64,000 nucleotides of DNA from Chloroflexota bacterium (lineage in GTDB: Bacteria > Chloroflexota > UBA11872 > VXNJ01), in contig VXNJ01000001.1 of assembly GCA_009840625.1 (NCBI GenBank), positions 372,001-436,000 of the forward strand, given 5' to 3'. Shown here piece by piece: positions 35,421 through 45,133 of this stretch. Within the stretch, counting starts at the first letter, position 1. The number at the start of each line of letters is the position of its first letter. The notes under the pieces are model-generated. The model was not told where the DNA came from. It searched no databases and was given only the letters and a program-made list of their open reading frames with translations. Position numbers and translations under genes: made by a program.

Positions 35421-36986
35421 TCATGCCGATGCCGGATCAGCGGTGAGGGACCGGGCAAGCTGCCGCGGGTCCATTAGGGCCCGGTGCAGCCGGTGCAGGT
35501 TTAGGGTGTCCAACTTGCAGTAGGCGAGGAGCGCGAGCCGAACCTGTTCGACCCGTCCGCCCCGGATTCGACCGGCGGCGAGATCCTCGAACGCGCGCTG
35601 GGCGGCCAGGCCGTCGGAGATTTCAGCTTCGTCGTAACCGCTGCCCTCGCCAAGCACCGCCGGTGCGACCGCTTTCATCGAATAGGAGCCCTTGAATCCG
35701 GCGGCGATGACGTTCGCGGAAACGACCGGCAGGAGATCGACGATGCGGTCGCGCACGCCGATGAGCGAATCGGCCAGTGCCGAATCGGATTCGCCGGCCC
35801 GGCGAATCAACGAATCCACGCAGCTGCGCTCGAAGCTGGCGTTGTAGGACAGGATCGGTCCGGTTGGAAAATGAGCCAGCGATCCGACAAGGTGCCGCGC
35901 CAATCCCAGGCGCGGATCGTCGGCGGCCGGGGCCAGGTACTCGAAGTGGCGAAGATCTTCATCGCCCCACCACAGGTGCAACGAGTATTGAAACGGCAGC
36001 TGCTGGAACGGTGAAGTCCCGTCAAAGCGCGGGATGGGCGGACTGATGGTTTCAAAGTCCAAATACGCCGACGGCGGTCCCAGGGGCTCGAGGTCGTCTG
36101 CGAGCTCGGGGCTGATGTGGGGCCGGCCGGTTGCGTAGACGTCGCGAAACCGCAAATGACGGCGGCGCGCCCCGTCCGGGAGCCGGGCGGTGTTGGTGGC
36201 GTCGAGTTCGAGGACCGACTCGACGCCGCCCTCGGCCAGCCAGCGTCGGTGGTGGTGGTTAAGCCGATTCAGGTGGGTGAAGATCCAATGCCGCGGCTTT
36301 CTCGCAAAGCACCGGTCCTGGAAATCGCACTCAAAGGGGCTCCGGCAGCGGCTGCCCGGTTCGGCGGCCGGAGCGGTGGCCGGGGTGAGCGCCAGGAATT
36401 CCTCGATTTCCGCCTGTATCTGGGGGGCCAATTCCTCGCAGAGGTCGGTAACTTCCCGGCGCCGGAATAGGGCTTCGAGGTCCAATTCACCTCGCCGCTC
36501 GTATTCCGGATTCAAGTGGTAGACCCATGACTTGCGCACCGGGATTCCGGCGCGTCGCAGAACTTCACGCTGGAAGGCCACGTCATAGGTAATGTGCGGC
36601 TGGCTCACCGCCGAGCCGCGGGTCGGGTCGTAGCGGGTGGCGGTCTTGACCTCGATCAGGTCCCAGCTTTCCCCGTGGCGCTGAAGCACGTCGACTACCG
36701 CTAGCAGGCGGTCGTGCGCGAATGCGGCCTCGAAGATAGCCGGGCAGCCGGGGTCGGTCAGCAACGACGCGGTCCTGGCGATGTCGGCGCCACCCGCCGC
36801 CCCGGGCGCGCTGCCGGACCGCCCGCCGGGGAAAAGGGCGCGGGCCGTTTCCTCGGCGCCCTCCCAGAAAACCGGATCGAACCCGTCGGCGGGCGGGTCG
36901 TAGACCCGGTACCAGAGTTGCAGCGGGCACTGTCGTCCGGCAATGTAGCGAGATTTGGATAGCCGTACCGCGCGCGCCGAAGCCAT
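35421..36986 (-). CDS. DUF2779 protein with N-terminal PD-(D/E)xK-like nuclease region
   Basis: The 521-residue protein starts AVRLSKSRYIAGRQCPLQLWYR, like Cas4/RecB-type nucleases, and its first 180 residues hold FEAAFAHDRLLAVVDVLQ...LIEVKTATRY, which fits the Asp and ExK of a PD-(D/E)xK core. A cysteine cluster (CRSPFECDFQDRCF) sits near 255-270 and could carry an iron-sulfur site. The DUF2779 domain (from about 320) has AYLDFETISPPIPRF and ILSYNASFERSC, like an exonuclease DEDD fold. The ATG at 36986 has GAGGAGG nine bases before it. Last gene of the gcv-dinB run. Exact role unknown, likely DNA processing. Confidence 0.85.
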   Translation of the reverse strand: MASARAVRLSKSRYIAGRQCPLQLWYRVYDPPADGFDPVFWEGAEETARALFPGGRSGSAPGAAGGADIARTASLLTDPGCPAIFEAAFAHDRLLAVVDVLQRHGESWDLIEVKTATRYDPTRGSAVSQPHITYDVAFQREVLRRAGIPVRKSWVYHLNPEYERRGELDLEALFRRREVTDLCEELAPQIQAEIEEFLALTPATAPAAEPGSRCRSPFECDFQDRCFARKPRHWIFTHLNRLNHHHRRWLAEGGVESVLELDATNTARLPDGARRRHLRFRDVYATGRPHISPELADDLEPLGPPSAYLDFETISPPIPRFDGTSPFQQLPFQYSLHLWWGDEDLRHFEYLAPAADDPRLGLARHLVGSLAHFPTGPILSYNASFERSCVDSLIRRAGESDSALADSLIGVRDRIVDLLPVVSANVIAAGFKGSYSMKAVAPAVLGEGSGYDEAEISDGLAAQRAFEDLAAGRIRGGRVEQVRLALLAYCKLDTLNLHRLHRALMDPRQLARSLTADPASA

Positions 36987-36990
36987 ATGG

Positions 36991-38205
36991 TCAGTCCTCC
37001 TCGCGCGCAAGACCGCGGCGCAACGCCCGGGGCCCGAAGCGCCGCCGGATGGCGTCGAGGGCCGCGTCCCGGCGTTCGGCACGGCGCCGCTGGCGATCGG
37101 ACCTATCCGCCCCGGAAATCGATTCCATCTCCAGCTGCCTCAGCGGCGTTTCGAGATTGCCGGCCGAAATCCCCAGCAACCGCACCGCCCGACCGGGGGC
37201 GCCGGCTATGACGCGGCGAAGCAGCCGGTCGGCAGCCGCAGCGACCGCCTCGGTGTCATATACCGGCTGGGGGAGCGTCTGGGATCGGGTGATCGTGGAA
37301 AAGTCCGACCAGCGCAACTTCAAGGTAATGGTGCGAGCGCGCCGGCCGCCACTGCGCAAATCGGCGGCAACCGAAGCGGCCAGTTGGCCCACGACCTGCC
37401 GCATGTGCGACTTGGCGGTTATGTCGGCGTCAAAGGTCGTCTCGCGCGAGACCTGCTTGGCGGGCGCCGAGCCGCCCGTCACCGGAGTCGGATCCACCCC
37501 GCGGGCGCGATCGGAAAGAACAATGCCGCGGCGTCCGAACTGCTCTGCCAGCCACTGCTTGGACAGGGCGGCCGCATCGCCGATCGTTTCGACCCCCGCT
37601 CGCTTCAACTGGCCGGCGAACTGCGGCCCCACCGAAGGGAGAACGCGGATCGGCAGCGGTGCCAGGAAGGCCGCATCGCCACCCGGGGGAATCTCCAGCA
37701 GGCCGTCGGGCTTGACCTTGTCCGATCCGACCTTGGCGGTGGTGCGGCCGCCGGCGATGCAGACCGACACCCTGACCTGGATCTGGTCGGACACGTCGCT
37801 GCGGACACCTTCGGCGACCCGCCGCGGACCCTCTGGATCGCCGGCTTCAACGCCGGTCAGGTCCGCGTAGGCCTCGTCCAGACCGCCCGGCTGCACTATC
37901 GGGACATGGGCGGAGAGGATCCGATGGAACTGCTCCGAAGCCGCCTGGTAGCGCCGCCGCTGCGGGGCGATCACCACCGCCTGGGGACAGAGCCGCAGTG
38001 CTTCGGCCATGGGCTGGGCGGAATGGGCTCCGAACGCGCGGGCTTCGTACGACGCGGTCGAGACTACGCCGCGCGGCCCGGGATAACCGACGATGACCGG
38101 TTTTCCGGCCAGGCTCGAGTCGCGGGCGCGTTCGACCGCCACGAAAAACTGATCGAGGTCAAAGTGGGCGATCCGGCGCGGCGGGCGGCCCCGGTCACCT
38201 GGCAC
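36991..38205 (-). CDS. dinB: Y-family DNA polymerase IV
   Basis: The 404-residue protein has the first acidic motif RIAHFDLDQFFVAVE (Asp pair binding metal), RGVVSTASYEARAFGAHSAQPMAEA, and the second acidic pair in GGLDEAYADLT, though the usual Ser before Leu-Asp is Gly. A thumb and little-finger domain follows with FDADITAKSHMRQVVGQL. Pol IV does translesion synthesis. It starts with GTG 32 nt after gcvPB, and the DUF2779 gene follows with a 4-nt gap. No LexA box is obvious in the short gap. Confidence 0.92.
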   Translation of the reverse strand: MPGDRGRPPRRIAHFDLDQFFVAVERARDSSLAGKPVIVGYPGPRGVVSTASYEARAFGAHSAQPMAEALRLCPQAVVIAPQRRRYQAASEQFHRILSAHVPIVQPGGLDEAYADLTGVEAGDPEGPRRVAEGVRSDVSDQIQVRVSVCIAGGRTTAKVGSDKVKPDGLLEIPPGGDAAFLAPLPIRVLPSVGPQFAGQLKRAGVETIGDAAALSKQWLAEQFGRRGIVLSDRARGVDPTPVTGGSAPAKQVSRETTFDADITAKSHMRQVVGQLAASVAADLRSGGRRARTITLKLRWSDFSTITRSQTLPQPVYDTEAVAAAADRLLRRVIAGAPGRAVRLLGISAGNLETPLRQLEMESISGADRSDRQRRRAERRDAALDAIRRRFGPRALRRGLAREED

Positions 38206-38237
38206 CGCGCGGTCAGCGCCCCCGGATGCGGCGGAGG

Positions 38238-39692
38238 TCAGGCATGCCGGAAGCGCAGGTCGGGGCGCCGCGCCGCGGTCGCCTCGTCCAGCCGCCCCAC
38301 CGGCGCGCTGGTCGGGGCCTGTTGCAATTTTTCGGGTTCGGTTTCGGCTTCACGGGCAATTGATCGCATCGCCGCGATGAATCTGTCCAGGGTCTGGCGC
38401 GATTCGGTCTCGGTAGGTTCGATCATCAGCGCTTCGCGCACAACCAGCGGGAAATAGACCGTCGGCGGATGAAAACCGTGATCGATCAGGCGTTTGGCGA
38501 TGTCGAGGGTGCTGGCGCCCAGCCTTTTCTGGCGGGATCCGGAAAAGACCACCTCGTGCATGCATATCCGGTCGTGGGGCAGATCGTAGTCAGCTTGCAG
38601 TTGGGTGCGCAGGTAGTTGGCATTGAGCACCGCGTTGTCGGCGATGCCTTTCAGGCCGGCATCGCCGTTGGAGCAGATGTAGGTGTAGGCGCGCACCAGG
38701 TTTCCAAAATTGCCCAAGTGCGAGTGGACTTTGCCAATCGACCGCGGCCGATCCCATTGGCGCCGGTAACGGCCGTCCGGGTCGCGTTCGACCGTTGGGA
38801 CCGGCAGATAAGGGGCTAGTCGCTCGGCGCAGCATAGCGCCCCGGCGCCGGGTCCGCCCCCGCCGTGCGGGGTCGAGAACGTCTTGTGCAGGTTCAGGTG
38901 CATTACGTCGATCCCCAGGTCGGCGGGCCGCACCCGCCCGAGCATGGCGTTCATGTTCGCCCCGTCGCAGTAGACCAGCGCGCCGACCGCGTGGGCGGCC
39001 CGGCAGACTTCGCCGATTCGGGTCTCGAAAATCCCCAGCGTGTTCGGCACGGTCATCATGAGCCCGGCCACCGTCTCGTCAAGTTCCCCCATCAGGAAGT
39101 CGAAATCGATTTCACCGTCTGAGTTCGAGGGAATTGCCACGCTTTCGAATCCGCACATCGACGCGGTGGCGGGATTGGTGCCGTGCGCCGAGTCGGGTAT
39201 CAATATGCGGCGCCGCTGGTCCCCGTTGGCCAGGTGGTGGGCCCGGATCAGCTGCAGGCCGACGAATTCCCCCTGGGCGCCGGCCGAGGGTTGCAGGGTC
39301 ACTCCGGCAAATCCGGTGATCTTTTTGAGCTGGCTACCGAGTCGATAGAGCAGTTCCAGGGCGCCCTGCAGTTGCTCGTCGGGCTGGCCGGGATGAATCC
39401 GGTTGAATCCCTCAAGGCGGGCGGTGGCTTCGTTGATCTTGGGGTTCTGCTTCATGGTGCAGGAACCGAGCGGATACATGTCGGTGTCGATCGAGAAGTT
39501 CTTCTGCGACAGCCGCACGAAATGCCGCACGACGTCCACCTGCGAAACCTGGGGAAGCGGCAGGTCCTGGCGCAGCTGGTCGGCCGGCAGCAGGTCCTCG
39601 GGTCCGCCCAGGGCCGGGTCCGGGTCGGGCAGAGCCACTCCGCTGCGACCCTCCTGCGAGAGCTCGTAGATCACCGGATCGCGTCTCTGCAT
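38238..39692 (-). CDS. gcvPB: Glycine dehydrogenase (P protein) subunit 2
   Basis: The 484-residue protein matches the C-terminal half of P protein: the YPLGSCTMKQNPKINE element, GATVNLQP-like FAGVTLQPSAGAQGEFVGL, DSAHGTNPATASMCGFE and the PLP Lys in MHLNLHKTFSTPHGGGGPGAG. It decarboxylates glycine and passes the aminomethyl group to lipoyl-GcvH, with PLP. Its ATG shares one base with the TGA of gcvPA (TGATG), so the two subunits are translationally coupled. Bacterial split P protein of normal size. Confidence 0.96.
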   Translation of the reverse strand: MQRRDPVIYELSQEGRSGVALPDPDPALGGPEDLLPADQLRQDLPLPQVSQVDVVRHFVRLSQKNFSIDTDMYPLGSCTMKQNPKINEATARLEGFNRIHPGQPDEQLQGALELLYRLGSQLKKITGFAGVTLQPSAGAQGEFVGLQLIRAHHLANGDQRRRILIPDSAHGTNPATASMCGFESVAIPSNSDGEIDFDFLMGELDETVAGLMMTVPNTLGIFETRIGEVCRAAHAVGALVYCDGANMNAMLGRVRPADLGIDVMHLNLHKTFSTPHGGGGPGAGALCCAERLAPYLPVPTVERDPDGRYRRQWDRPRSIGKVHSHLGNFGNLVRAYTYICSNGDAGLKGIADNAVLNANYLRTQLQADYDLPHDRICMHEVVFSGSRQKRLGASTLDIAKRLIDHGFHPPTVYFPLVVREALMIEPTETESRQTLDRFIAAMRSIAREAETEPEKLQQAPTSAPVGRLDEATAARRPDLRFRHA

Positions 39693-41038
39693 CAAACGCT
39701 CTCCAGGGCGCCCAGAAGTGATCCCAGGGCGGAGGCGCCGGACCGCTCGGTAAAAGCCAGCAGCAGATGGTGGTCGAGGGCCGGATCCAACTGCCCGAGG
39801 TCTATGCCGCCGACGATGCCGCGTTCGGCCAGATGGTCGTTGACCGCCGCCGCCGGGATCGGGCAGCGCAGCGGGAACTCGCGCACCACCGGGCCGGCCG
39901 CATCCGGCGCGAACCCGGTCGGCCAGTCGGCCGCCAGGGCGCGGTGGGCGTTCTGCAGGCTCAGCGTGGCCAGTTTCTGCAACCCCACTTTGCCCAGGGC
40001 GCAGAGGTGGATGGTCGCGGCCAGCGCTACCAGCGCCTGGTTCGTGCAGATGTTTGAGGATGCCCGCTGACGGCGGATGTGCTGCTCGCGGGTCTGCAGG
40101 GTAAGGACGTACCCTTCATTGCCGTTCGTGTCGCGGGTCCTGCCGGCGATCCGGCCCGGTATCCGTCGCAGGTAACGCTGCGCCAGCGCAAAGTAGCCGG
40201 CGCCGGGTCCGCCCAGGGCCGGGGCCCCGGCAAGATGTCTGAGTTCGCCGACCGCGAGGTCGACGCCGAGGTCGCCCGGGGGTTTGATCAGGCCCAGGGC
40301 CACCGGCTCACCGGCCACGATCACCATCGCGCCGGCTTCGCGGGCGGCGGCAATTACGGCGTCGATCGGTTCGAGCCAGCCCAGGTAGTTGGGGCGCTGG
40401 ATGGCCACGCACGCGGTGTCGGAATCGATTGAATCGGAGAGCGCGGTACTGGCGTCGGTGAGTGCGGATTCATCGGATCGCCAGGTGCGGGGCTGACAGA
40501 TTTCCACGTCCAGTGGCTCCAGGTAGGTCGCCACCACCGCGCGCCAGGCGGGGTCGACCGACGCCGCAAGGACCACTTTCGACCGGCCGGTGGCCGCCAG
40601 GCTGAGCGCGGTCGCTTCGGCCAGCGCTGAAGCGCCGTCGTACATGGATGCGTTGGCCGCATCCAGGCCGGTCAGGTCACAGATCAGGCTCTGAAACTCG
40701 TAGATGGCCTGCAGGGTGCCTTGCGATATTTCCGGCTGATAGGGCGTGTAAGCGGTGTAGAACTCCGAGCGGAGCAACATCTGGTCAACCAGGGCCGGAA
40801 CGTAGTGGTCGTACCAGCCGCCCCCCAGGAAAGCCGGGCCGGCGCCCAGCGAACGATTCTTGGCGGCCAGATGGCCCAGGTGCTCAAGCACCTCCATCTC
40901 GGCCATGGGCGGCCCGACACCCAGCTGCGGGTCACGGTGTTCGGACGGGATGTCGACGAAGAGGTCGTCGATTGCCGGGACGCCGATGGCGTCCAGCATT
41001 ACCTTCTGATCGTCGGCGGTGTTAGGCGCGTAACTCAT
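39692..41038 (-). CDS. gcvPA: Glycine dehydrogenase (P protein) subunit 1
   Basis: The 448-residue protein corresponds to the N-terminal half of P protein: YAPNTADDQKVMLDAIGV near the start, GPAFLGGGWYDHYVPALVDQML, TAYTPYQPEISQGTLQAIYEFQ and EGYVLTLQTREQHIRRQRASSNICTNQAL. It works in a heterodimer with GcvPB. Its stop overlaps gcvPB and its ATG overlaps the 3' end of gcvH by 17 nt, giving a tight operon. Confidence 0.95.
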   Translation of the reverse strand: MSYAPNTADDQKVMLDAIGVPAIDDLFVDIPSEHRDPQLGVGPPMAEMEVLEHLGHLAAKNRSLGAGPAFLGGGWYDHYVPALVDQMLLRSEFYTAYTPYQPEISQGTLQAIYEFQSLICDLTGLDAANASMYDGASALAEATALSLAATGRSKVVLAASVDPAWRAVVATYLEPLDVEICQPRTWRSDESALTDASTALSDSIDSDTACVAIQRPNYLGWLEPIDAVIAAAREAGAMVIVAGEPVALGLIKPPGDLGVDLAVGELRHLAGAPALGGPGAGYFALAQRYLRRIPGRIAGRTRDTNGNEGYVLTLQTREQHIRRQRASSNICTNQALVALAATIHLCALGKVGLQKLATLSLQNAHRALAADWPTGFAPDAAGPVVREFPLRCPIPAAAVNDHLAERGIVGGIDLGQLDPALDHHLLLAFTERSGASALGSLLGALESV

Positions 41039-41411
41039 CTGTCAACGCGTCGTAGGCGGCGGCATCCAGAAGCGATTCCAGTTCGGCCGGATCGGCGATG
41101 CGCATCCGGATCATCCATCCTCCACCGAATGGCTCGTCGTTGACCAATTCGGGGGCCATTTCCAGCTCTGAATTGACCGCCACGACTTCGCCGGAAAGCG
41201 GCGCATATAGGTCGGATACCGCTTTTACGGATTCGACGACGCCGAACGATTCCATCTGCTTGAAACTCGTGCCCACCGCCGGCAACTCGACAAAGACTAT
41301 GTCGCCGAGCTCACTCTGGGCATAGTCGCTGATGCCTACCGTGAACTCGGATTCAGTTTCCGGCCGGGCCCATTCGTGCTCACGCGAATAGCGGCGGTCT
41401 TGGGGGTTCAC
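41022..41411 (-). CDS. gcvH: Glycine cleavage system H protein
   Basis: The 129-residue lipoyl-domain protein reads YSREHEWARPE near the start and carries the lipoyl Lys in MESFGVVESVKAVSDLYAP. It shuttles the aminomethyl group and electrons between P, T and L proteins. Start is GTG. The lpd gene for L protein is not in the window. Confidence 0.96.
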   Translation of the reverse strand: MNPQDRRYSREHEWARPETESEFTVGISDYAQSELGDIVFVELPAVGTSFKQMESFGVVESVKAVSDLYAPLSGEVVAVNSELEMAPELVNDEPFGGGWMIRMRIADPAELESLLDAAAYDALTDELRA

Positions 41412-41456
41412 GTAGCCCTCCGAATCGGGGTCGATCGGTTGTCTTGGAGCGAAATC

Positions 41457-42551
41457 TCAGGACGGCTTTGCGCGCCAGCGCCGCACGTTGGAGTAGAACG
41501 GCAATTCGCATAGCCGTGCCGGTGCCGCTTGGTTCCGGACCATCACCTCAACGGCGTCGCCAATTTTGCAGTCAGCGGGCAGGAATGCCATCGCAATTCC
41601 GCACTCCAGGGTGGGCGAATACGTTCCCGAGGAGACTTCACCGGGTCCGTGCTCGGTGTTGACGGCATACCCGTCGCGCGGCACGTGCCGGGACTCCATC
41701 TTGAGACCGAAGAGGCGCCGCGCCGGCCCCTCCAACCTGACCCGGGTCAGACGCTCGCTGCCGGTGAATTGGCCCTTTTTTAGCCTGACGACTCCGCCCA
41801 GATTGGCCTCGTAGGGATTGATCTCGGCCGAAAGCTCGTGGCCGTGCAGCGCCATGCCGGCTTCCAGGCGAAGGGTGTTGCGGGCACCAAGTCCGACCGG
41901 GGCGACGCCGGCGTCGCAAAGCGCCGCAAACACCTCGGCGGCATCGCCCGCCTCAAGGAATATTTCGAAGCCATCCTCGCCGGTGTAGCCGGTGCGGGCA
42001 AGCCAGCAATCCAGGCCGGCGATTCGCGTGGCCACGATCCCGGCGCGCCGGATCCCGGTCAGGTCGCAATCCACCAGGTCCTCGATTAATTCGTTGGTCC
42101 GGGGCCCCTGGACCGCCAGGAGCGCGCAATCGAAGGTGATGTCGCGCAGCGCAGCATCAAATTCCGAATCGCAGAGAGTCTCCCAGTCGGCCTCGCGGTT
42201 TGCGGCGTTGACCACGACCAGGTAGCGGTCTTCCGACCAGCGGTAGATCATGGCGTCGTCGACGACTCCGCCGTCCTCATTGAGCAGCAGCGTGTACTGT
42301 GATCTGCCATCACGCAATCGGGCGACGTCGTTGGAGAAGTGGTGCTGGAGCAGGTCCCCGGCCCGCGGTCCCTCCACCAGGAATTCGCCCATGTGGGAAA
42401 CATCAAACATGCCGCAAGACTGGCGAACCGAGCTGTGCTCGGCAATCAGGCCCTCGTACTGGACCGGCATGCTCCAGCCGGCGAAGTCGACCATGCGCGC
42501 ACCGGCCGCCAGGTGGTGGCGGTGCAGCGGCGTCTTGCGCAAGTCGAACAT
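41457..42551 (-). CDS. gcvT: Aminomethyltransferase (T protein)
   Basis: The 364-residue protein has LHRHHLAAGARMVDFAGWSMPVQY, MFDVSHMGEFLVEGP, and the folate-binding GARNTLRLEAGMALHGHEL segment. T protein releases ammonia and hands the one-carbon unit to THF as methylene-THF. It heads gcvT-gcvH-gcvPA-gcvPB. Neighbouring FolD and FchA-like genes can process its product. No glycine riboswitch was recognised in the 122 nt before it. Confidence 0.95.
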   Translation of the reverse strand: MFDLRKTPLHRHHLAAGARMVDFAGWSMPVQYEGLIAEHSSVRQSCGMFDVSHMGEFLVEGPRAGDLLQHHFSNDVARLRDGRSQYTLLLNEDGGVVDDAMIYRWSEDRYLVVVNAANREADWETLCDSEFDAALRDITFDCALLAVQGPRTNELIEDLVDCDLTGIRRAGIVATRIAGLDCWLARTGYTGEDGFEIFLEAGDAAEVFAALCDAGVAPVGLGARNTLRLEAGMALHGHELSAEINPYEANLGGVVRLKKGQFTGSERLTRVRLEGPARRLFGLKMESRHVPRDGYAVNTEHGPGEVSSGTYSPTLECGIAMAFLPADCKIGDAVEVMVRNQAAPARLCELPFYSNVRRWRAKPS

Positions 42552-42673
42552 GCGGCGGATTCTATGTTCACCGGCACCCTTCCTGGTTCGATTTGGCCGG
42601 GCAAATTGCCAGAATTGGCCCAGCGGTCCTCCCTACGGGCCGCCGCAACCGCGCTAACCGAATTGGGGATTGA

Positions 42674-43330
42674 TTGAACGCTCCCGAATCCGAATCGGGC
42701 CCGCGCCGCCGCGCACTGGAACTAATGGGGGAAACCCTCGAGCTGGTGGCGGTGCTGCGCTCGGAGGAGGGGTGTCCCTGGGACCGGGCACTCCGGATCC
42801 AGGACATGGGTCAGTACGTGATCGAGGAGGCCTACGAAGTCGCCTCCGCCGGCACCGGCGACCTGGCCGGACTACCCGAAGAACTGGGCGATCTGCTGTT
42901 GCTAATCCTCATGCAGGCCCAGATTGCCGCCGAGTCTGGCAAGTTCGATGTGGCCGAGGTGATATCGGAGCTCAACGCCAAGCTGGTGCGCCGTCACCCG
43001 CACGTATTCGGCGATGCAAACGCGCGCGATCCGGCCGAGGCGATAGAAATATGGCAGTCGGTGAAGGCCGACGAACGGTCGCGTAAACCCCCTGCCCAGT
43101 CCCAGCCCATCCCCGGGTACCTGCCCGCTCTCAAATACGCCCGCGAGCAGATTGCGCGGGCCCGCGGCGGGCCGGAGCCAGGCGACGTCCCGGGTGGTTC
43201 GGCGGCCTCGGCTGCGGCGCTGGCCGATCGCATCTACGACCTGGTCGCCGAAGCCGACGATCTCGGGATTGACGCCGAAACCGCCCTGCGCCGCCGGGTC
43301 GACGACTTAATCGGGGAAGGCGTTGCCTGA
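42674..43330 (+). CDS. mazG: MazG-family nucleoside triphosphate pyrophosphohydrolase
   Basis: The 218-residue protein has the MazG metal-binding set EEAYEVASA (ExxE) and LPEELGDLLLLILMQAQIA (ExxD) and RRHPHVFGDA. Family members hydrolyse NTPs or dNTPs to monophosphates, cleaning up abnormal nucleotides. One MazG domain is present with an extension of about 80 residues rich in Ala/Asp. The TTG start lies 122 nt from the divergent gcvT start. The TGA overlaps the next gene by 8 nt. Confidence 0.92.
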   Translation: MNAPESESGPRRRALELMGETLELVAVLRSEEGCPWDRALRIQDMGQYVIEEAYEVASAGTGDLAGLPEELGDLLLLILMQAQIAAESGKFDVAEVISELNAKLVRRHPHVFGDANARDPAEAIEIWQSVKADERSRKPPAQSQPIPGYLPALKYAREQIARARGGPEPGDVPGGSAASAAALADRIYDLVAEADDLGIDAETALRRRVDDLIGEGVA

Positions 43331-44291
43331 GGGTGCCGGTCAGCGACTGGTCCTGACTCCGGGCGGGGGCGGATTCGGCAAGCTCGACGGCCTCCTGGTC
43401 GGCCACTACACGGATTCCCCGGCCGGCACCGGCTGCACGGTGCTCGCGTTCGATCCCCCGGCGGTGGCCGGGGTCGACGTCCGCGGAGCCGCGCCGGGAA
43501 GCCGCGAAATCGCGCTGCTGGCCCCCGAATGCAGCGTCGACCGGATCGATGCGCTCGTGCTCTGCGGCGGCAGCGCGCTGGGGTTGTCGGCCGCCGGCGG
43601 CGTCGCCGATCAGCTCCGCGCCGAGGGTCGCGGCCACCCTACCCCGGCCGGACCGGTTCCGATCGTGCCGGCCGCAGTCGTTTTTGACCTGGCCACCGCC
43701 GAACCGGTCTGGCCGGGGCCGGCCGAGGGCGCGGCCGCCTTCCGCGCCGCCGGCGGAGACGGCTTCGAGTGCGGCAACGTGGGAGCCGGAACCGGGGCGA
43801 CCGCCGGACCGGGTCCGAACGGGACCAAGTCCGGCCTGGGCGCCGCCCTGATCGAGCGCGGCCCGCTGATCGTCGGGGCGCTGGCGGCGGTCAATCCGCT
43901 GGGAACGGTCGTCGACGAGCGCGGGATGCAATTGGCGGGCCTGCGCGTGGACGGCGTCGTCACCGAGCCGGAGCGGTCCTACCAGCTGATGGACGACGGC
44001 TTTGGAAACACCGTTATCGCGGCAATCGTCTGCAACGCCGATCTGGACAAGCTGGGCGCCACCCGGGTCGCACAGATGGCCCACGACGGAATGGCGCGCG
44101 CGGTTCGGCCGACCCACACCGCATCCGACGGCGACACGGTATTCACCGCCGCCTGCGGGGAGCGGCGGGTCAAGACGCGTTCCGACCTGGTCGGCGCCCT
44201 GGCCGCGGACGCCCTCGCCGCCGCTATCCGCCACGGCGTGCGGGCGGCCCGATCCGCCTACGGCATCAAGGCCGTCGGCGGCTCCGGTTAG
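43323..44291 (+). CDS. P1-family (DmpA/NylC-like) N-terminal nucleophile peptidase
   Basis: The 322-residue protein has GHYTDSPAGTGCTVLAF and LVLCGGSALGLSAAGGV, the GNVGAGTGAT loop and the late TASDGDTVFTAACG, where autocleavage of this family occurs before a Thr or Ser nucleophile. Relatives are aminopeptidase DmpA, beta-peptidyl aminopeptidases and 6-aminohexanoate-oligomer hydrolase. They work after self-processing. Substrate here is unknown. It starts TTG inside the last codons of mazG, which is translational coupling. Confidence 0.85.
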   Translation: MPEGAGQRLVLTPGGGGFGKLDGLLVGHYTDSPAGTGCTVLAFDPPAVAGVDVRGAAPGSREIALLAPECSVDRIDALVLCGGSALGLSAAGGVADQLRAEGRGHPTPAGPVPIVPAAVVFDLATAEPVWPGPAEGAAAFRAAGGDGFECGNVGAGTGATAGPGPNGTKSGLGAALIERGPLIVGALAAVNPLGTVVDERGMQLAGLRVDGVVTEPERSYQLMDDGFGNTVIAAIVCNADLDKLGATRVAQMAHDGMARAVRPTHTASDGDTVFTAACGERRVKTRSDLVGALAADALAAAIRHGVRAARSAYGIKAVGGSG

Positions 44292-44296
44292 ACGCG

Positions 44297-45133
44297 ATGA
44301 CGCGACCGATCGCCTTGCTGACCGATTTCGGCCTCGACGATACGTACGTGGCCCAGATGAAGGCGGTCCTGGCCGGGATCGCGCCAGATGCGCTGGTATT
44401 GGACATCTCGCATGCGGTCCGCCCGCACGACATCGCGCACGGCGCATTCCTGCTTGAGACGGCCCTGCCGGTCCTGCCCGCCGGAACGGTCGTAATCGCG
44501 GTTGTCGATCCCGGAGTCGGCGGAGAACGGGCCGCCGTGGTCCTGGTGACCCCGCGGACGATCCTGGTGGGGCCCGACAACGGGATTCTGTGGCCGCAGG
44601 CGGCGGCGGCGCGGGCCGCAGATGAACCGGCCGATTTCTTCGAACTGACCAACTCCGGCTACTGGCGCGACCAGGTCTCCAACACGTTCCACGGTCGCGA
44701 CGTGTTCGCTCCGGTCGGCGCCCGCCTGGCGTTGGCCGGCGACGACGAACTGAATGCGTTGCTCTCGGACATGGGCCGCCCCCTTGAAGCGGCGCGCCGA
44801 CTCGAACTCGAACGCGCCGCCGAACTCGACGGCAAGCTGCGCGGGAGAGTTCTCCACCAGGACCGTTTCGGCAACCTGGTCACCAACATCCGCGGCGAGC
44901 AGATCCCGGATCCCGGCAACGCGGCTGTGCTGGTGGAGGACGGCGCGCGCGTGCTGGAGCTGGGTGCGCCGGCGCGCACGTACAGCCAATACGATCATTT
45001 GGTAGCACTCGTGGGCAGCGCCGGCTATCTGGAACTGGCGATACCCAGCGGGTCGGCGGCGCGCTTGTTCGGTGCGCGCGCCCAAACCCTGCAGATCACC
45101 GTTCGCACCTCCCGGAGGACCAGCCCGGAATGA
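44297..45133 (+). CDS. SAM hydrolase / SAM-dependent halogenase-fold protein (DUF62)
   Basis: The 278-residue protein begins PIALLTDFGLDDTYVAQMKAVL, with DISHAVRPHDIAHGAFLL, VVDPGVGGERA and the FHGRDVFAPVGARLA motif. These are marks of the SAM hydroxide adenosyltransferase family, which split S-adenosylmethionine with water to adenosine and methionine; fluorinases are relatives. The ATG at 44297 is five bases after the P1 peptidase stop. Its TGA overlaps the next ATG (ATGA). The fluorinase-specific features cannot be judged here. Confidence 0.88.
   Translation: MTRPIALLTDFGLDDTYVAQMKAVLAGIAPDALVLDISHAVRPHDIAHGAFLLETALPVLPAGTVVIAVVDPGVGGERAAVVLVTPRTILVGPDNGILWPQAAAARAADEPADFFELTNSGYWRDQVSNTFHGRDVFAPVGARLALAGDDELNALLSDMGRPLEAARRLELERAAELDGKLRGRVLHQDRFGNLVTNIRGEQIPDPGNAAVLVEDGARVLELGAPARTYSQYDHLVALVGSAGYLELAIPSGSAARLFGARAQTLQITVRTSRRTSPE

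Noticed and set aside
42552-42673. Glycine riboswitch before gcvT
   Set aside because: The 122-nt gap is too short for a tandem aptamer and shows no clear stem and GGAGAG-type pattern.
43769-44296. Upstream extension of the SAM hydrolase frame
   Set aside because: It overlaps the P1 peptidase gene and is Arg/Gly low complexity; the DUF62 N-terminus begins at 44297.
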